Assembly: GCA_020718905.1 (NCBI GenBank)
Contig: DYRD01000018.1
Span: 1-39,003 of the forward strand
Reading direction: 5' to 3'
DNA: 39,003 bases
From: Syntrophus aciditrophicus
Lineage (GTDB): Bacteria > Desulfobacterota > Syntrophia > Syntrophales > UBA8958
The translations under genes were made by a program, and so were the position numbers. The notes beneath the pieces are model-generated. The model worked only from the letters and a program-made list of their open reading frames with translations, searched no databases and was not told the origin of the DNA. Every line of letters starts with the position of its first letter. Positions within the stretch are counted from its first letter, which is position 1. Positions 1-7,161 of the stretch are shown piece after piece.

Positions 1-405
1 ATCAAGCAGACTTGTTTCATTACCAAGTTGACCCTGATCGGTATCGTCAAGATCATGGAGGGGGTCATTTCCCCCCGGACCTTGGGAGGCCCCATTCTCA
101 TTGCCCAGCTGGCCGGCGCCCAGGTCAAGGAAGGGATAGTGCCCTTTGTCTTGTTCATGGCCCTCCTCAGTATTAATCTGGCCGTTCTGAACCTCTTGCC
201 CGTACCGGTTTTGGACGGCGGTCATCTGATGTTTTATCTGATCGAAGCGGTTCGGGGCAAGGCGGTGAGCCTGAAGACAAGGGAACGGGCCCAGCAGCTT
301 GGCTTTATTCTCCTTGTTATGCTAATGATCTTCGTCATCATGATGGATATTGATCGACTGAACATCAAGATGATCAACGATATAACGAGTATATTTACTA
401 AATAA
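1..405 (+). CDS. rseP: RIP metalloprotease RseP, C-terminal part (5' end outside window)
   Basis: The reading frame is open from base 1, so the track's TTG at 28 is not a real start and the gene begins upstream of the window. What remains is the C-terminal membrane part of a site-2 protease, the family that cuts membrane-bound anti-sigma factors inside the bilayer. The segment NLLPVPVLDGGHL carries the conserved LDG motif whose aspartate is the third zinc ligand. It is flanked by hydrophobic helices, and a last transmembrane helix (FILLVMLMIFVIMM) lies close to the C-terminus. The N-terminal HExxH helix and the PDZ domain are not in the window. The stop lies one base before the tsaB start, so the two are probably co-transcribed. 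Confidence 0.9.
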   Translation: MKQTCFITKLTLIGIVKIMEGVISPRTLGGPILIAQLAGAQVKEGIVPFVLFMALLSINLAVLNLLPVPVLDGGHLMFYLIEAVRGKAVSLKTRERAQQLGFILLVMLMIFVIMMDIDRLNIKMINDITSIFTK

Positions 406-406
406 T

Positions 407-1099
407 ATGAATATATTGGCTATCGATACTTCCGGAGTGACGGCCAGTGTCGCCATTTTGCGGGATGAAACGGTGCTGGCGGAGATATTTTTAAATCTGG
501 GACGTAACCACTCTGAAATCCTGCTGCCCTCCATTGAGCAGCTATTGATGGTGGCAGGCCTTGACCTCGGAGCAATCGATGTCTTTGCCTGCACCATCGG
601 CCCCGGCTCCTTCACGGGGATTCGCATCGGTGTCAGTACGGTAAAGGGACTGGCTCTCGCTGTCGATCGCCCCGTCGTCGCCTTGTCCGCTCTTGAGGTT
701 CTAGCTGTGAGCGCGACGGGTTCGCAGCGGAAAATATGTCCAATGATCGATGCGAGAAGGGAACAGGTCTATACCGGTTTGTATGCAGATAATGGTCCGT
801 ATTCATTGACGAACATTATTCCTGAACACCTCGTTGGAGCGGATGACTTCCTGAAGTTGATAGCGGAAGATGTCTTGTTCATTGGATCGGGGGCGCTTAA
901 ATATGAAGACGTTATTCGTCGGAGGTTGGGGGGAAGGGGATTCTTCGTCGCCGACCACTTGCATCAAGTTCATGCCGCGGCGGTAGGAGCCCTCGCCGGC
1001 AAAAAGGTAAATACCGGCGGGATGACGGATGCCGTAAACCTCAACCCCTTATATCTGCGCCGTTCGGAAGCGGAGGAAAAAATAGATCCCCAGTATTGA
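407..1099 (+). CDS. tsaB: tRNA threonylcarbamoyladenosine biosynthesis protein TsaB
   Basis: TsaB is the non-catalytic ASKHA-fold partner that holds the TsaD/TsaE complex together when t6A is made at A37 of tRNAs reading ANN codons. The N-terminus MNILAIDTSG is the first phosphate-binding-like strand of the fold. NHSEILLP (about residues 34-41) and IGPGSFTGIRIG (about 64-75) are the most conserved TsaB segments. The length of 230 residues is normal. The ATG is one base past the rseP stop, with no strong Shine-Dalgarno, which suggests coupling to rseP translation. A good sigma70-type promoter for the next gene overlaps the tsaB stop codon, so the operon may be re-initiated there. Confidence 0.93.
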   Translation: MNILAIDTSGVTASVAILRDETVLAEIFLNLGRNHSEILLPSIEQLLMVAGLDLGAIDVFACTIGPGSFTGIRIGVSTVKGLALAVDRPVVALSALEVLAVSATGSQRKICPMIDARREQVYTGLYADNGPYSLTNIIPEHLVGADDFLKLIAEDVLFIGSGALKYEDVIRRRLGGRGFFVADHLHQVHAAAVGALAGKKVNTGGMTDAVNLNPLYLRRSEAEEKIDPQY

Positions 1100-1124
1100 C
1101 ATAACCGGCAAATTCTCATAAAAT
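1096..1124 (+). promoter_or_regulatory. sigma70-type promoter for psd-pssA
   Basis: TTGACA (1096-1101) is separated by exactly 17 bases from TAAAAT (1119-1124), a perfect -35 and a 5/6 -10 box. The -35 overlaps the tsaB stop codon. Transcription would start around 1131, leaving a leader of about 40 bases before the psd ATG at 1172. This is a sequence match only. Confidence 0.65.
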
Positions 1125-1171
1125 CGCGACCAGCCGTGAGATCTAAAAAACATATTTTTAAGGACAAATAA

Positions 1172-1813
1172 ATGTCACATGACAGCCCCATCGCCCCGGA
1201 AGGAGTTCCCTTCATCATTTCCGCTATCCTTATCACATCCGTGTGTCTGTATTGCGGATGGACAGGGGGGGCCGTGATTTTCGGATTGACCACCCTCTTT
1301 GTCACCTGGTTTTTTCGTAATCCCCACCGCACCCCCCCCGCTGATCCCAAGGCCATCATTTCCCCCTGCGACGGAAAGGTTATTCGCATCGAGACGGTAG
1401 CAAACCACGAACTCCTGGCCGGTCCGTTGCAGAAGATCAGTATTTTCATGAATATCTTCAATGTGCATGTAAACCGCATTCCCTATGCCGGTGTTGTCGA
1501 GGTCATCCGTTACTATCCAGGCAAATTTCTTACGGCCAATCTTGACAAGGCCTCCGCGGAAAATGAACGTAATGCCCTGGTCATCGGTCTGGGAAGGGGG
1601 GAGAAGATGGTCGTTATCCAGATCGCCGGTCTGGTGGCCAGGAGAATCGTCTGCTGGGTTGCCGAGGGGATGAGGGTGAACAAGGGGGAGAGATTCGGTT
1701 TGATCCGCTTCGGTTCAAGGTTGGATGTCTTTTTGCCCCCCCAAGCGCATGTCCGCGTCCGCGTTGGTGACAAGGTTCGGGCCGGAGAGACGCCGATAGG
1801 AGAGATGCCATGA
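1172..1813 (+). CDS. psd: Phosphatidylserine decarboxylase proenzyme (short form)
   Basis: This enzyme decarboxylates phosphatidylserine to phosphatidylethanolamine at the inner membrane and uses a pyruvoyl group made by self-cleavage. The motif RFGSRLDVF (about residues 179-187) places the predicted Gly-Ser cleavage site at 181-182, so the serine at 182 would become the pyruvoyl cap of the small alpha chain. Two hydrophobic stretches near residues 12-28 and 33-47 and the family segment FFRNPHR precede the catalytic part, and FMNIFNVHVNR is another conserved block. At 213 residues it is the short Psd form, not the roughly 320-residue E. coli form. A C8 tract at 1332-1339 is read in frame. The gene overlaps pssA by four bases (ATGA), matching consecutive steps in the pathway. 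Confidence 0.93.
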   Translation: MSHDSPIAPEGVPFIISAILITSVCLYCGWTGGAVIFGLTTLFVTWFFRNPHRTPPADPKAIISPCDGKVIRIETVANHELLAGPLQKISIFMNIFNVHVNRIPYAGVVEVIRYYPGKFLTANLDKASAENERNALVIGLGRGEKMVVIQIAGLVARRIVCWVAEGMRVNKGERFGLIRFGSRLDVFLPPQAHVRVRVGDKVRAGETPIGEMP

Positions 1814-2595
1814 AAGAAAAACCAAGGTTTTCGAAAGGCAAGATGAAGAAGGGCATTTATGTCCTTCCCAACCTTTTTACCACGGCGAGTCTGTTCTCCG
1901 GGTTTTACTCTCTTATCGCTTCCATGAAGGGGCTTTATGAGATTGCGGCTATCTCCATATTGATTGGCGCCGTCCTTGATGCCCTAGACGGTCGTATTGC
2001 GAGAATGACAAATACGACGAGTAAATTCGGCGCCGAATACGACTCCCTCTCCGATCTGATTTCTTTTGGCGTTGCGCCGGCGATTATGGCCTATACATGG
2101 TCATTGTTTGCCTTCGGCAGATGGGGCTGGCTGGTATCTTTTCTGTTTGTAATCTGTGGGGCCCTTAGACTGGCGCGCTTCAATATCCAGATCGGAATTA
2201 TCGACAGCAGGGTATTCAATGGTTTGCCCATTCCCGGCGCCGCGGCGGCCGTGGCCACGGGGGTGCTTATCTATTACAAGCTCGGAGGAGTCGGGCATTT
2301 CAATCATTTCCTTGTCCTCATATCGGTCCTAGTGTTGGCCCTTTTCATGGTGAGTAACGTCAAATATTACAGTTTCAAAGACCTTAACTTCTTTGCCCGG
2401 AAGCCTTTCATGTCTTTTGTCCTTATCGTCTGCATCTTGATTATCGTGGTCGCGGAGCCGCAGATCATGATTTTTACCTTTACCGCGGGTTACAGCCTCT
2501 CCGGCCCGGTATGGCTCATCTACAAATTGGCAAAAAAGCTTCCCGGAATGAAGCATCATAGTTCTACCGCGGCAAAACAAGGCCCGGTGTCCTGA
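1810..2595 (+). CDS. pssA: CDP-diacylglycerol--serine O-phosphatidyltransferase
   Basis: PssA joins serine to CDP-diacylglycerol to give phosphatidylserine, the substrate of the Psd encoded just upstream. The complete CDP-alcohol phosphatidyltransferase signature is visible: D57-x2-D60-G61-x2-A64-R65-x8-G74-x3-D78-x3-D82, in DALDGRIARM and FGAEYDSLSD. The rest is a set of hydrophobic membrane helices typical of the polytopic Gram-positive/archaeal-type PssA. It is unlike the phospholipase-D-like PssA of E. coli. The start ATG overlaps the psd stop, so the two are translationally coupled. The length of 261 residues is in the family range. Confidence 0.93.
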   Translation: MKEKPRFSKGKMKKGIYVLPNLFTTASLFSGFYSLIASMKGLYEIAAISILIGAVLDALDGRIARMTNTTSKFGAEYDSLSDLISFGVAPAIMAYTWSLFAFGRWGWLVSFLFVICGALRLARFNIQIGIIDSRVFNGLPIPGAAAAVATGVLIYYKLGGVGHFNHFLVLISVLVLALFMVSNVKYYSFKDLNFFARKPFMSFVLIVCILIIVVAEPQIMIFTFTAGYSLSGPVWLIYKLAKKLPGMKHHSSTAAKQGPVS

Positions 2596-2681
2596 GTATG
2601 GTTGCAAGTGTTCAGGGCTACGCAAAAGGATCAATTAATGACGGTGAACCAGCCATAATTTATCTAAGGGGTTAATATTAT

Positions 2682-3698
2682 ATGAAAACATTTTATGTAG
2701 CGGTAGTGGGCGCCACCGGCGCCGTAGGCAATGAAATGCTCAAGATCCTCGAAGAACGCAAATTTCCCGTGGGGAAACTGAAGTTGCTCGCTTCCGAGCG
2801 GTCCCTTGGAAAGTCTCTTGAATATAAAGGGGAAAGCCTTCCGGTGGAGGTTCTTGAAGAGGATTCCTTTACAGGGGTGCAGATCGGTCTTTTTTCCGCT
2901 GGGGGAAGCATTTCCGAGAAGTTTGCCCCTCTTGCCGCTCAGGCGGGATGCGTGGTTATCGATAATACCAGCGCCTTCCGCATGGTGCCCGACATTCCCC
3001 TCGTCGTACCCGAGGTGAATCCGGAGGCCATCGCCCTCTATAAGAACCGGGGAATAATCGCCAATCCGAATTGCTCCACGATTCAGATGGTCGTCGCCCT
3101 GAAGCCCATTCACGACACCGTCCGGATCAAGAGAATAGTTGTTTCCACCTATCAAGCCGTATCCGGTACGGGTAAGAAGGCCATTGACGAATTGATGGAT
3201 CAGACCCGCGCCCTGTTGACTTTTCAGGATCCCGTCATCAAGGTCTACCCCCACCAGATCGCCTTCAACTGCCTGCCCCAGATTGACGTGTTCGTGGACA
3301 ACGGCTATACGAAGGAAGAGATGAAAATGATCAATGAAACCAAAAAGATCATGAACGACCCTACCATCGCCGTGACGGCAACGACGGTGCGCGTACCCGT
3401 CTTCTATGCCCATTCCGAGTCGGTGAATATCGAGACGGAAAAGAAAATCACCCCCCAGGAGGTTAGAGAACTGCTGGCGAAGGCGCCGGGGGTAACCGTC
3501 GTCGATGATCCGGCGGACCGCCAGTATCCCCTGGCCATTCATGCCGCGGGGAGGGACGAAACTTTTGTCGGCAGAATCAGGGAAGACGAATCTATCCCCA
3601 ACGGCATCAACATGTGGGTAGTCTCGGATAACCTGCGCAAGGGCGCAGCCTTGAACGCCGTTCAGATTGCGGAAATCCTCGGAAAAGACTACCTGTGA
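2682..3698 (+). CDS. asd: Aspartate-semialdehyde dehydrogenase
   Basis: Asd reduces aspartyl phosphate with NADPH to aspartate semialdehyde, the branch-point precursor of lysine/diaminopimelate, threonine and methionine. The nucleotide-binding loop VGATGAVG lies at residues 9-16. The catalytic cysteine is C131 in NPNCST. The substrate-binding region AVSGTGKKA follows, and the late segment AAGRDETFVGRIR is typical of the family. The length of 338 residues is normal. The ATG is preceded by an AAGGGG-like ribosome site. The product would feed DapA, DapB and LysA, which lie about 30 kb away in this window. The large minus-strand ORF 2664-3815 is its shadow. Confidence 0.95.
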   Translation: MKTFYVAVVGATGAVGNEMLKILEERKFPVGKLKLLASERSLGKSLEYKGESLPVEVLEEDSFTGVQIGLFSAGGSISEKFAPLAAQAGCVVIDNTSAFRMVPDIPLVVPEVNPEAIALYKNRGIIANPNCSTIQMVVALKPIHDTVRIKRIVVSTYQAVSGTGKKAIDELMDQTRALLTFQDPVIKVYPHQIAFNCLPQIDVFVDNGYTKEEMKMINETKKIMNDPTIAVTATTVRVPVFYAHSESVNIETEKKITPQEVRELLAKAPGVTVVDDPADRQYPLAIHAAGRDETFVGRIREDESIPNGINMWVVSDNLRKGAALNAVQIAEILGKDYL

Positions 3699-3714
3699 GC
3701 GGAGAAGTCGGCCC

Positions 3715-4284
3715 ATGAGAATCACCGGAGGCGAGATGCGGGGAAGACGGATCTCGCCCCTGACGACAAGGGATGTTAGACCGACGCCGGATGCCGTCCG
3801 GGAATCCCTTTTCAATATTCTCCCCCCCGTCGCTGGTCAAAACTTTCTCGATCTTTACGCCGGCAGTGGGATCGTTGGTTTCGAAGCCCTGAGTCGAGGC
3901 GCCAAATACGTTGCTTTTGTGGAGAAGCAGGCCGCCGTTTCGAGAAAGATAAAGGAGCAGATCGCTGCCTTCGGGTTGGAAAACGCCTCCCTGGTCCTGA
4001 CGGTGAGTGTCGAGAAGGGCGTTGCCGCCTTGAGCGGCCGGGCGGAGCGGTACGATGTCATTTTTGCCGATCCCCCCTATGAGCGGGGATGGATCATGAA
4101 AACCCTTGATTACTGCCGGAAGCATGACCTCCTGGCGCCGGGCGGGTTGCTGGTTTTGCAACGGTCGGTAAGGGAAGAAATCGCAAGAATGGACGGCAGC
4201 CTGGAACTTGCCGGCGTCGATGAACGGCGTTATGGAGACACGGTGCTGACTTTCTTGGCCCATAAATCGAAGGAGAAGTGTTAA
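3715..4284 (+). CDS. rsmD: 16S rRNA (guanine(966)-N(2))-methyltransferase RsmD
   Basis: RsmD methylates G966 of 16S rRNA in the assembled 30S subunit. I place the start at the ATG at 3715 (MRITGGEMRGR), not the track's 3667. The family begins with an R-I-x-G-G-x-x-R-G-R pattern, and GGAGAAG lies eight bases upstream. Motif I, DLYAGSGIVGFEALSRGA, binds S-adenosylmethionine (about residues 46-63). Motif IV is FADPPY (about 117-122), the N-methyltransferase D/N-PP-Y/F signature. RPTPDAVRESLFNIL is the conserved N-terminal RsmD block. The protein is 189 residues long. The next gene, coaD, is the usual neighbour of rsmD in many bacteria, and the two are separated by one base. Confidence 0.93.
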   Translation: MRITGGEMRGRRISPLTTRDVRPTPDAVRESLFNILPPVAGQNFLDLYAGSGIVGFEALSRGAKYVAFVEKQAAVSRKIKEQIAAFGLENASLVLTVSVEKGVAALSGRAERYDVIFADPPYERGWIMKTLDYCRKHDLLAPGGLLVLQRSVREEIARMDGSLELAGVDERRYGDTVLTFLAHKSKEKC

Positions 4285-4285
4285 C

Positions 4286-4780
4286 GTGAAAAAAATTGCT
4301 GTCTATCCGGGATCTTTCGATCCCATCACCAACGGTCATATCGATATTATCACGAGAGGACTAAGAATGTTCGATGAATTGATCATTCTCGTTGCGTATA
4401 ATCCCAACAAATCTTCCCTCTTTACGGTTGAGGAAAGAATGGCTTTTATCAAAGAAGTGGTCATAAAAGATCAGAAAATTCTCCAGGTGGATTGCTCTGC
4501 GGGGCTGCTCGTCGACTATGTCCAGAGTCAGCGAGCGAATGTAATTCTCCGTGGACTTAGGGCCGTATCCGATTTTGAGTATGAATTTCAGATGGCCCTC
4601 ATCAACCGGCGCCTTAACCGGGATATCGAGACTGTTTTTCTCATGACGGGATACCAGTGGTTTTACACCAGTTCCAATCTTATTAAGGAGGCGGCGGCGC
4701 TGGGAGGGTCGGTCAAGGGACTTGTTCCCGACATCGTCTTCGAACAGCTTCAGGGTAAATTTAACCATAATAAAAAATAA
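4286..4780 (+). CDS. coaD: Phosphopantetheine adenylyltransferase
   Basis: CoaD transfers AMP from ATP to 4'-phosphopantetheine, the penultimate step of coenzyme A synthesis. The N-terminus YPGSFDPITNGHID contains the nucleotidyltransferase T/HxGH motif (T15-N-G-H18). RGLRAVSDFEYE (about 89-100) is the conserved phosphopantetheine-binding region, and TSSNLIKE replaces the usual ISST/S-x-[IV]-K-E C-terminal motif. The length of 164 residues is typical of this hexameric enzyme. Translation starts at GTG, one base after the rsmD stop. The ribosome site AAGGAGAAG lies inside the end of rsmD. Confidence 0.95.
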   Translation: MKKIAVYPGSFDPITNGHIDIITRGLRMFDELIILVAYNPNKSSLFTVEERMAFIKEVVIKDQKILQVDCSAGLLVDYVQSQRANVILRGLRAVSDFEYEFQMALINRRLNRDIETVFLMTGYQWFYTSSNLIKEAAALGGSVKGLVPDIVFEQLQGKFNHNKK

Positions 4781-4803
4781 TCATAATAACATAAAGAGGT
4801 CAT

Positions 4804-5997
4804 ATGAAATTAGCGCAAAGAATAGGGAGGATCAAACCTTCGCCGACCCTAGCCATCACGGCGAAGGCCAACGCCCTGCGGGCGGAAGGACGTGATATTA
4901 TCGGCTTCGGGGCCGGCGAACCGGATTTCGATACCCCGGAAAATATCAAGGCTGCCGCCGTCCGGGCGATCCAGGAAGGGTTTACCAAATACACACCCGT
5001 CGGCGGCATCGATGAACTGAAGGATGCCATTATCGCCAAAATGTCCAGAGATCATGGACTTCCCTACAAACGGTCACAAGTGGTTGTCTCCTGCGGGGCA
5101 AAACACACATTGTACAACCTCATCCAGATCCTCTGCGAGGAAGGGGATGAAGTCATCATTCCCGCCCCGTACTGGGTATCCTATGTCGATATCGTCGTCC
5201 TCGCCGGCGCGACGCCCGTAATTATCGATACGCCCGAAGCAGGGGGCTTCAAGCTGACCCCGGAGCTCCTAAAGAAGGCGGTTACGGAGCGAACGCAGGC
5301 CATTATCCTCAACTCTCCCGCCAATCCGACGGGATCCGCCTACCACCGCCTGGAACTGGAAGCCCTAGCCGCGGTGATCGAAACAACGGAGATGACCGTC
5401 ATTTCCGACGACATCTATGAAAAGATCCTCTACGACGGCTTTGAATTCTTCAGTATCGCCTCGGTCAGCGAGGGGCTAAGGAACAGGACCGTGGTTGTCA
5501 ACGGTGTTTCCAAGGCCTATGCCATGACGGGCTGGCGGATCGGCTATGCCGCCGGACCGGAAGAAATAATTGCGGCCATTACCAAATTGCAGAGCCAAAA
5601 TACCTCTAATCCGACATCCATCGCCCAGAAGGCCGCCGTGGAAGCCCTTAATGGCGATCAGTCGGCCGTCGCCATGATGGTCAAGGCCTTCCGGGAACGA
5701 CGCGATTCAATCGTCGCCGCCCTGAATGCGATTCCCGCGATATCCTGCCCCCTTCCCCAAGGGGCGTTCTATGTTTTCCCGAATGTATCTGCCCTCTACG
5801 GCCGCTCCTGGCAAGGCAAGCAGATCGCCAATTCATCGGACCTGGCGGCATACTTTCTTAATGAGGCCAATGTCGCCGTCGTTCCCGGAGCGGATTTCGG
5901 CAACGACAATTACATCCGCCTGTCCTATGCGACGTCTTTAAAGTTGATTGAAGAAGGAATCAGGCGAATCGGTGCGGCTTGCTCCCGGCTTGTTTAG
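4804..5997 (+). CDS. aspC: Class I pyridoxal-phosphate aminotransferase (aspartate aminotransferase type)
   Basis: This is a fold-type I aminotransferase of the I-gamma/I-beta bacterial aspartate aminotransferase kind, expected to interconvert aspartate and oxaloacetate with glutamate as partner. The pyridoxal-phosphate lysine is K237 in NGVSKAYAMTGWRIGY. NSPANPTG (about 170-177) and SDDIYE (about 201-206) hold the cofactor-contacting Asn and Asp/Tyr positions. The N-terminal GAGEPDFDTP segment is characteristic. GAGG before the ATG is a good ribosome site. Exact specificity (aspartate, prephenate or other) cannot be told from the sequence. Aspartate supply would fit asd, lysine and arginine synthesis in the window. 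Confidence 0.85.
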   Translation: MKLAQRIGRIKPSPTLAITAKANALRAEGRDIIGFGAGEPDFDTPENIKAAAVRAIQEGFTKYTPVGGIDELKDAIIAKMSRDHGLPYKRSQVVVSCGAKHTLYNLIQILCEEGDEVIIPAPYWVSYVDIVVLAGATPVIIDTPEAGGFKLTPELLKKAVTERTQAIILNSPANPTGSAYHRLELEALAAVIETTEMTVISDDIYEKILYDGFEFFSIASVSEGLRNRTVVVNGVSKAYAMTGWRIGYAAGPEEIIAAITKLQSQNTSNPTSIAQKAAVEALNGDQSAVAMMVKAFRERRDSIVAALNAIPAISCPLPQGAFYVFPNVSALYGRSWQGKQIANSSDLAAYFLNEANVAVVPGADFGNDNYIRLSYATSLKLIEEGIRRIGAACSRLV

Positions 5998-6040
5998 AAA
6001 TCTGGCCATAGGAGAGGATGAACTTGCAAAAGCACATTTT

Positions 6041-6081
6041 CCTCCCTCCCCGGCAAGGGGCGGGGCGGGGGTGGGGATGGG
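6041..6081 (+). promoter_or_regulatory. G-quadruplex-capable tract with C-rich partner, directly upstream of ispG
   Basis: Five G runs (4, 4, 5, 4 and 3 Gs) separated by one or two bases occupy 6057-6081 and end three bases before the ispG ATG at 6085. They are preceded by CCTCCCTCCCC at 6041-6051, which can pair with them in a short-loop hairpin (loop GGCAA). Either fold would cover the region where the ispG ribosome site must lie. The function is inferred and there is no direct evidence. Confidence 0.45.
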
Positions 6082-6084
6082 TTG

Positions 6085-7161
6085 ATGACGGGTCATTATA
6101 GAAGGAAGACGCGCCCGGTCTTGCTTGGCAACGTAAGGATAGGCGGCGAGGCCCCGGTGTCGGTCCAGTCCATGACCTCGACGGACACCCGGGACGTCGG
6201 TAAGACCCTAGCCCAGATCCGCAGACTGGAGAAGGCGGGATGTGAGCTAGTCCGCATCGCCGTCCCGGACGAGGCGGCGGCGGCGGCCATTCCGCAAATC
6301 AGGGCAAAGATCCATATCCCCTTGATCGCCGACATTCATTTTCACCATCGTCTGGCGATTATGGCTATGGAAGCCGGGGTGGAAGGCATTCGCATCAATC
6401 CGGGGAACATGGATAAAAAGTTCATCCCCGAGGTTGTCAAAGCGGCCCGGGAGCACGGGACGGTGATTCGCATCGGCGTCAATGCGGGATCTTTGGAGAA
6501 AGATCTCCTGGAAAAGCATGACGGTCCGGATGCCGGCGCCCTGGTGGAGAGCGCTCTGAGCCATATTCGTCTCCTTGAGGACCTTGATTTTGATCAAATC
6601 AAGGTATCCCTGAAGTCATCGGATGTGACGGTAATGATCCGTGCTTATCAACTCCTTTCCGAAAAAGTTGACTATCCCCTCCATCTCGGCGTAACCGAGG
6701 CGGGTAGTCTGATGAGGGCGACGATAAAATCGTCCCTCGGTATCGGGACGCTCCTTTATCAGGGGATCGGGGATACGATCAGGGTTTCCGTCACTGGTGA
6801 TCCGGTCCGGGAAATTCCTGTCGCTTACGGTATCCTCCGGGCCTTGAAGATACGCATGACCGGACCGGAAATCATCTCCTGTCCCACTTGCGGCAGGTGC
6901 GAGATCGACCTCCTGAAGTTGTCCCGGGCCGTGGAAAAACGTCTGGCCGGGCGGAAAGACTATCTGAAGATCGCCCTGATGGGCTGCGTCGTGAATGGCC
7001 CGGGGGAGGCGGCCGAGGCGGACGTCGGCATTGCCGGGGGCCGGGGAGCGGGGATGTTGTTCCGGAAGGGGAGGATTGTCAGGAAAGTGAAAGAAGAGGA
7101 CTTCGTCGAGGCGTTGTTGGCGGAGATCCAGGATATAACAAAGGACAAAAAGGAGGCCTGA
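6085..7161 (+). CDS. ispG: 4-hydroxy-3-methylbut-2-en-1-yl diphosphate synthase (IspG/GcpE)
   Basis: IspG converts methylerythritol cyclodiphosphate to HMBPP in the non-mevalonate isoprenoid pathway using a [4Fe-4S] cluster. RRKTRPVLLGNVRIGG and VQSMTSTDTRD open the TIM-barrel domain. The cluster ligands are visible as SCPTCGRC (first two cysteines at about 266 and 269) and MGCVVNGPGEA (third cysteine at about 301, with the ligand glutamate at about 308). The spacing matches the E. coli enzyme. I take the ATG at 6085 as start, since the track uses the TTG one codon earlier. The stop TGA shares its last base with the proS ATG. A G-rich tract capable of folding lies immediately before the start. 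Confidence 0.95.
   Translation: MTGHYRRKTRPVLLGNVRIGGEAPVSVQSMTSTDTRDVGKTLAQIRRLEKAGCELVRIAVPDEAAAAAIPQIRAKIHIPLIADIHFHHRLAIMAMEAGVEGIRINPGNMDKKFIPEVVKAAREHGTVIRIGVNAGSLEKDLLEKHDGPDAGALVESALSHIRLLEDLDFDQIKVSLKSSDVTVMIRAYQLLSEKVDYPLHLGVTEAGSLMRATIKSSLGIGTLLYQGIGDTIRVSVTGDPVREIPVAYGILRALKIRMTGPEIISCPTCGRCEIDLLKLSRAVEKRLAGRKDYLKIALMGCVVNGPGEAAEADVGIAGGRGAGMLFRKGRIVRKVKEEDFVEALLAEIQDITKDKKEA

Noticed and set aside
2664-3815. 383-residue minus-strand ORF
   Set aside because: It lies antisense over asd and shows no recognisable motif; asd has every catalytic block in frame. The same holds for the 388-residue minus ORF over rel (9226-10392) and the 282-residue minus ORF over proS.
6018-6101. 27-codon leader ORF before ispG (MNLQKHIFLPPRQG...)
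   Set aside because: It has a nearby GGAG, but the spacing is very short and the peptide is dictated by the C- and G-rich tract. It could be a leader peptide, but nothing supports it.
6888-7160. 91-codon N-terminal extension of proS
   Set aside because: It is ispG read in another frame; the extension is low-complexity and Arg/Gly-rich, and the ATG at 7161 has a strong ribosome site and the family N-terminus.
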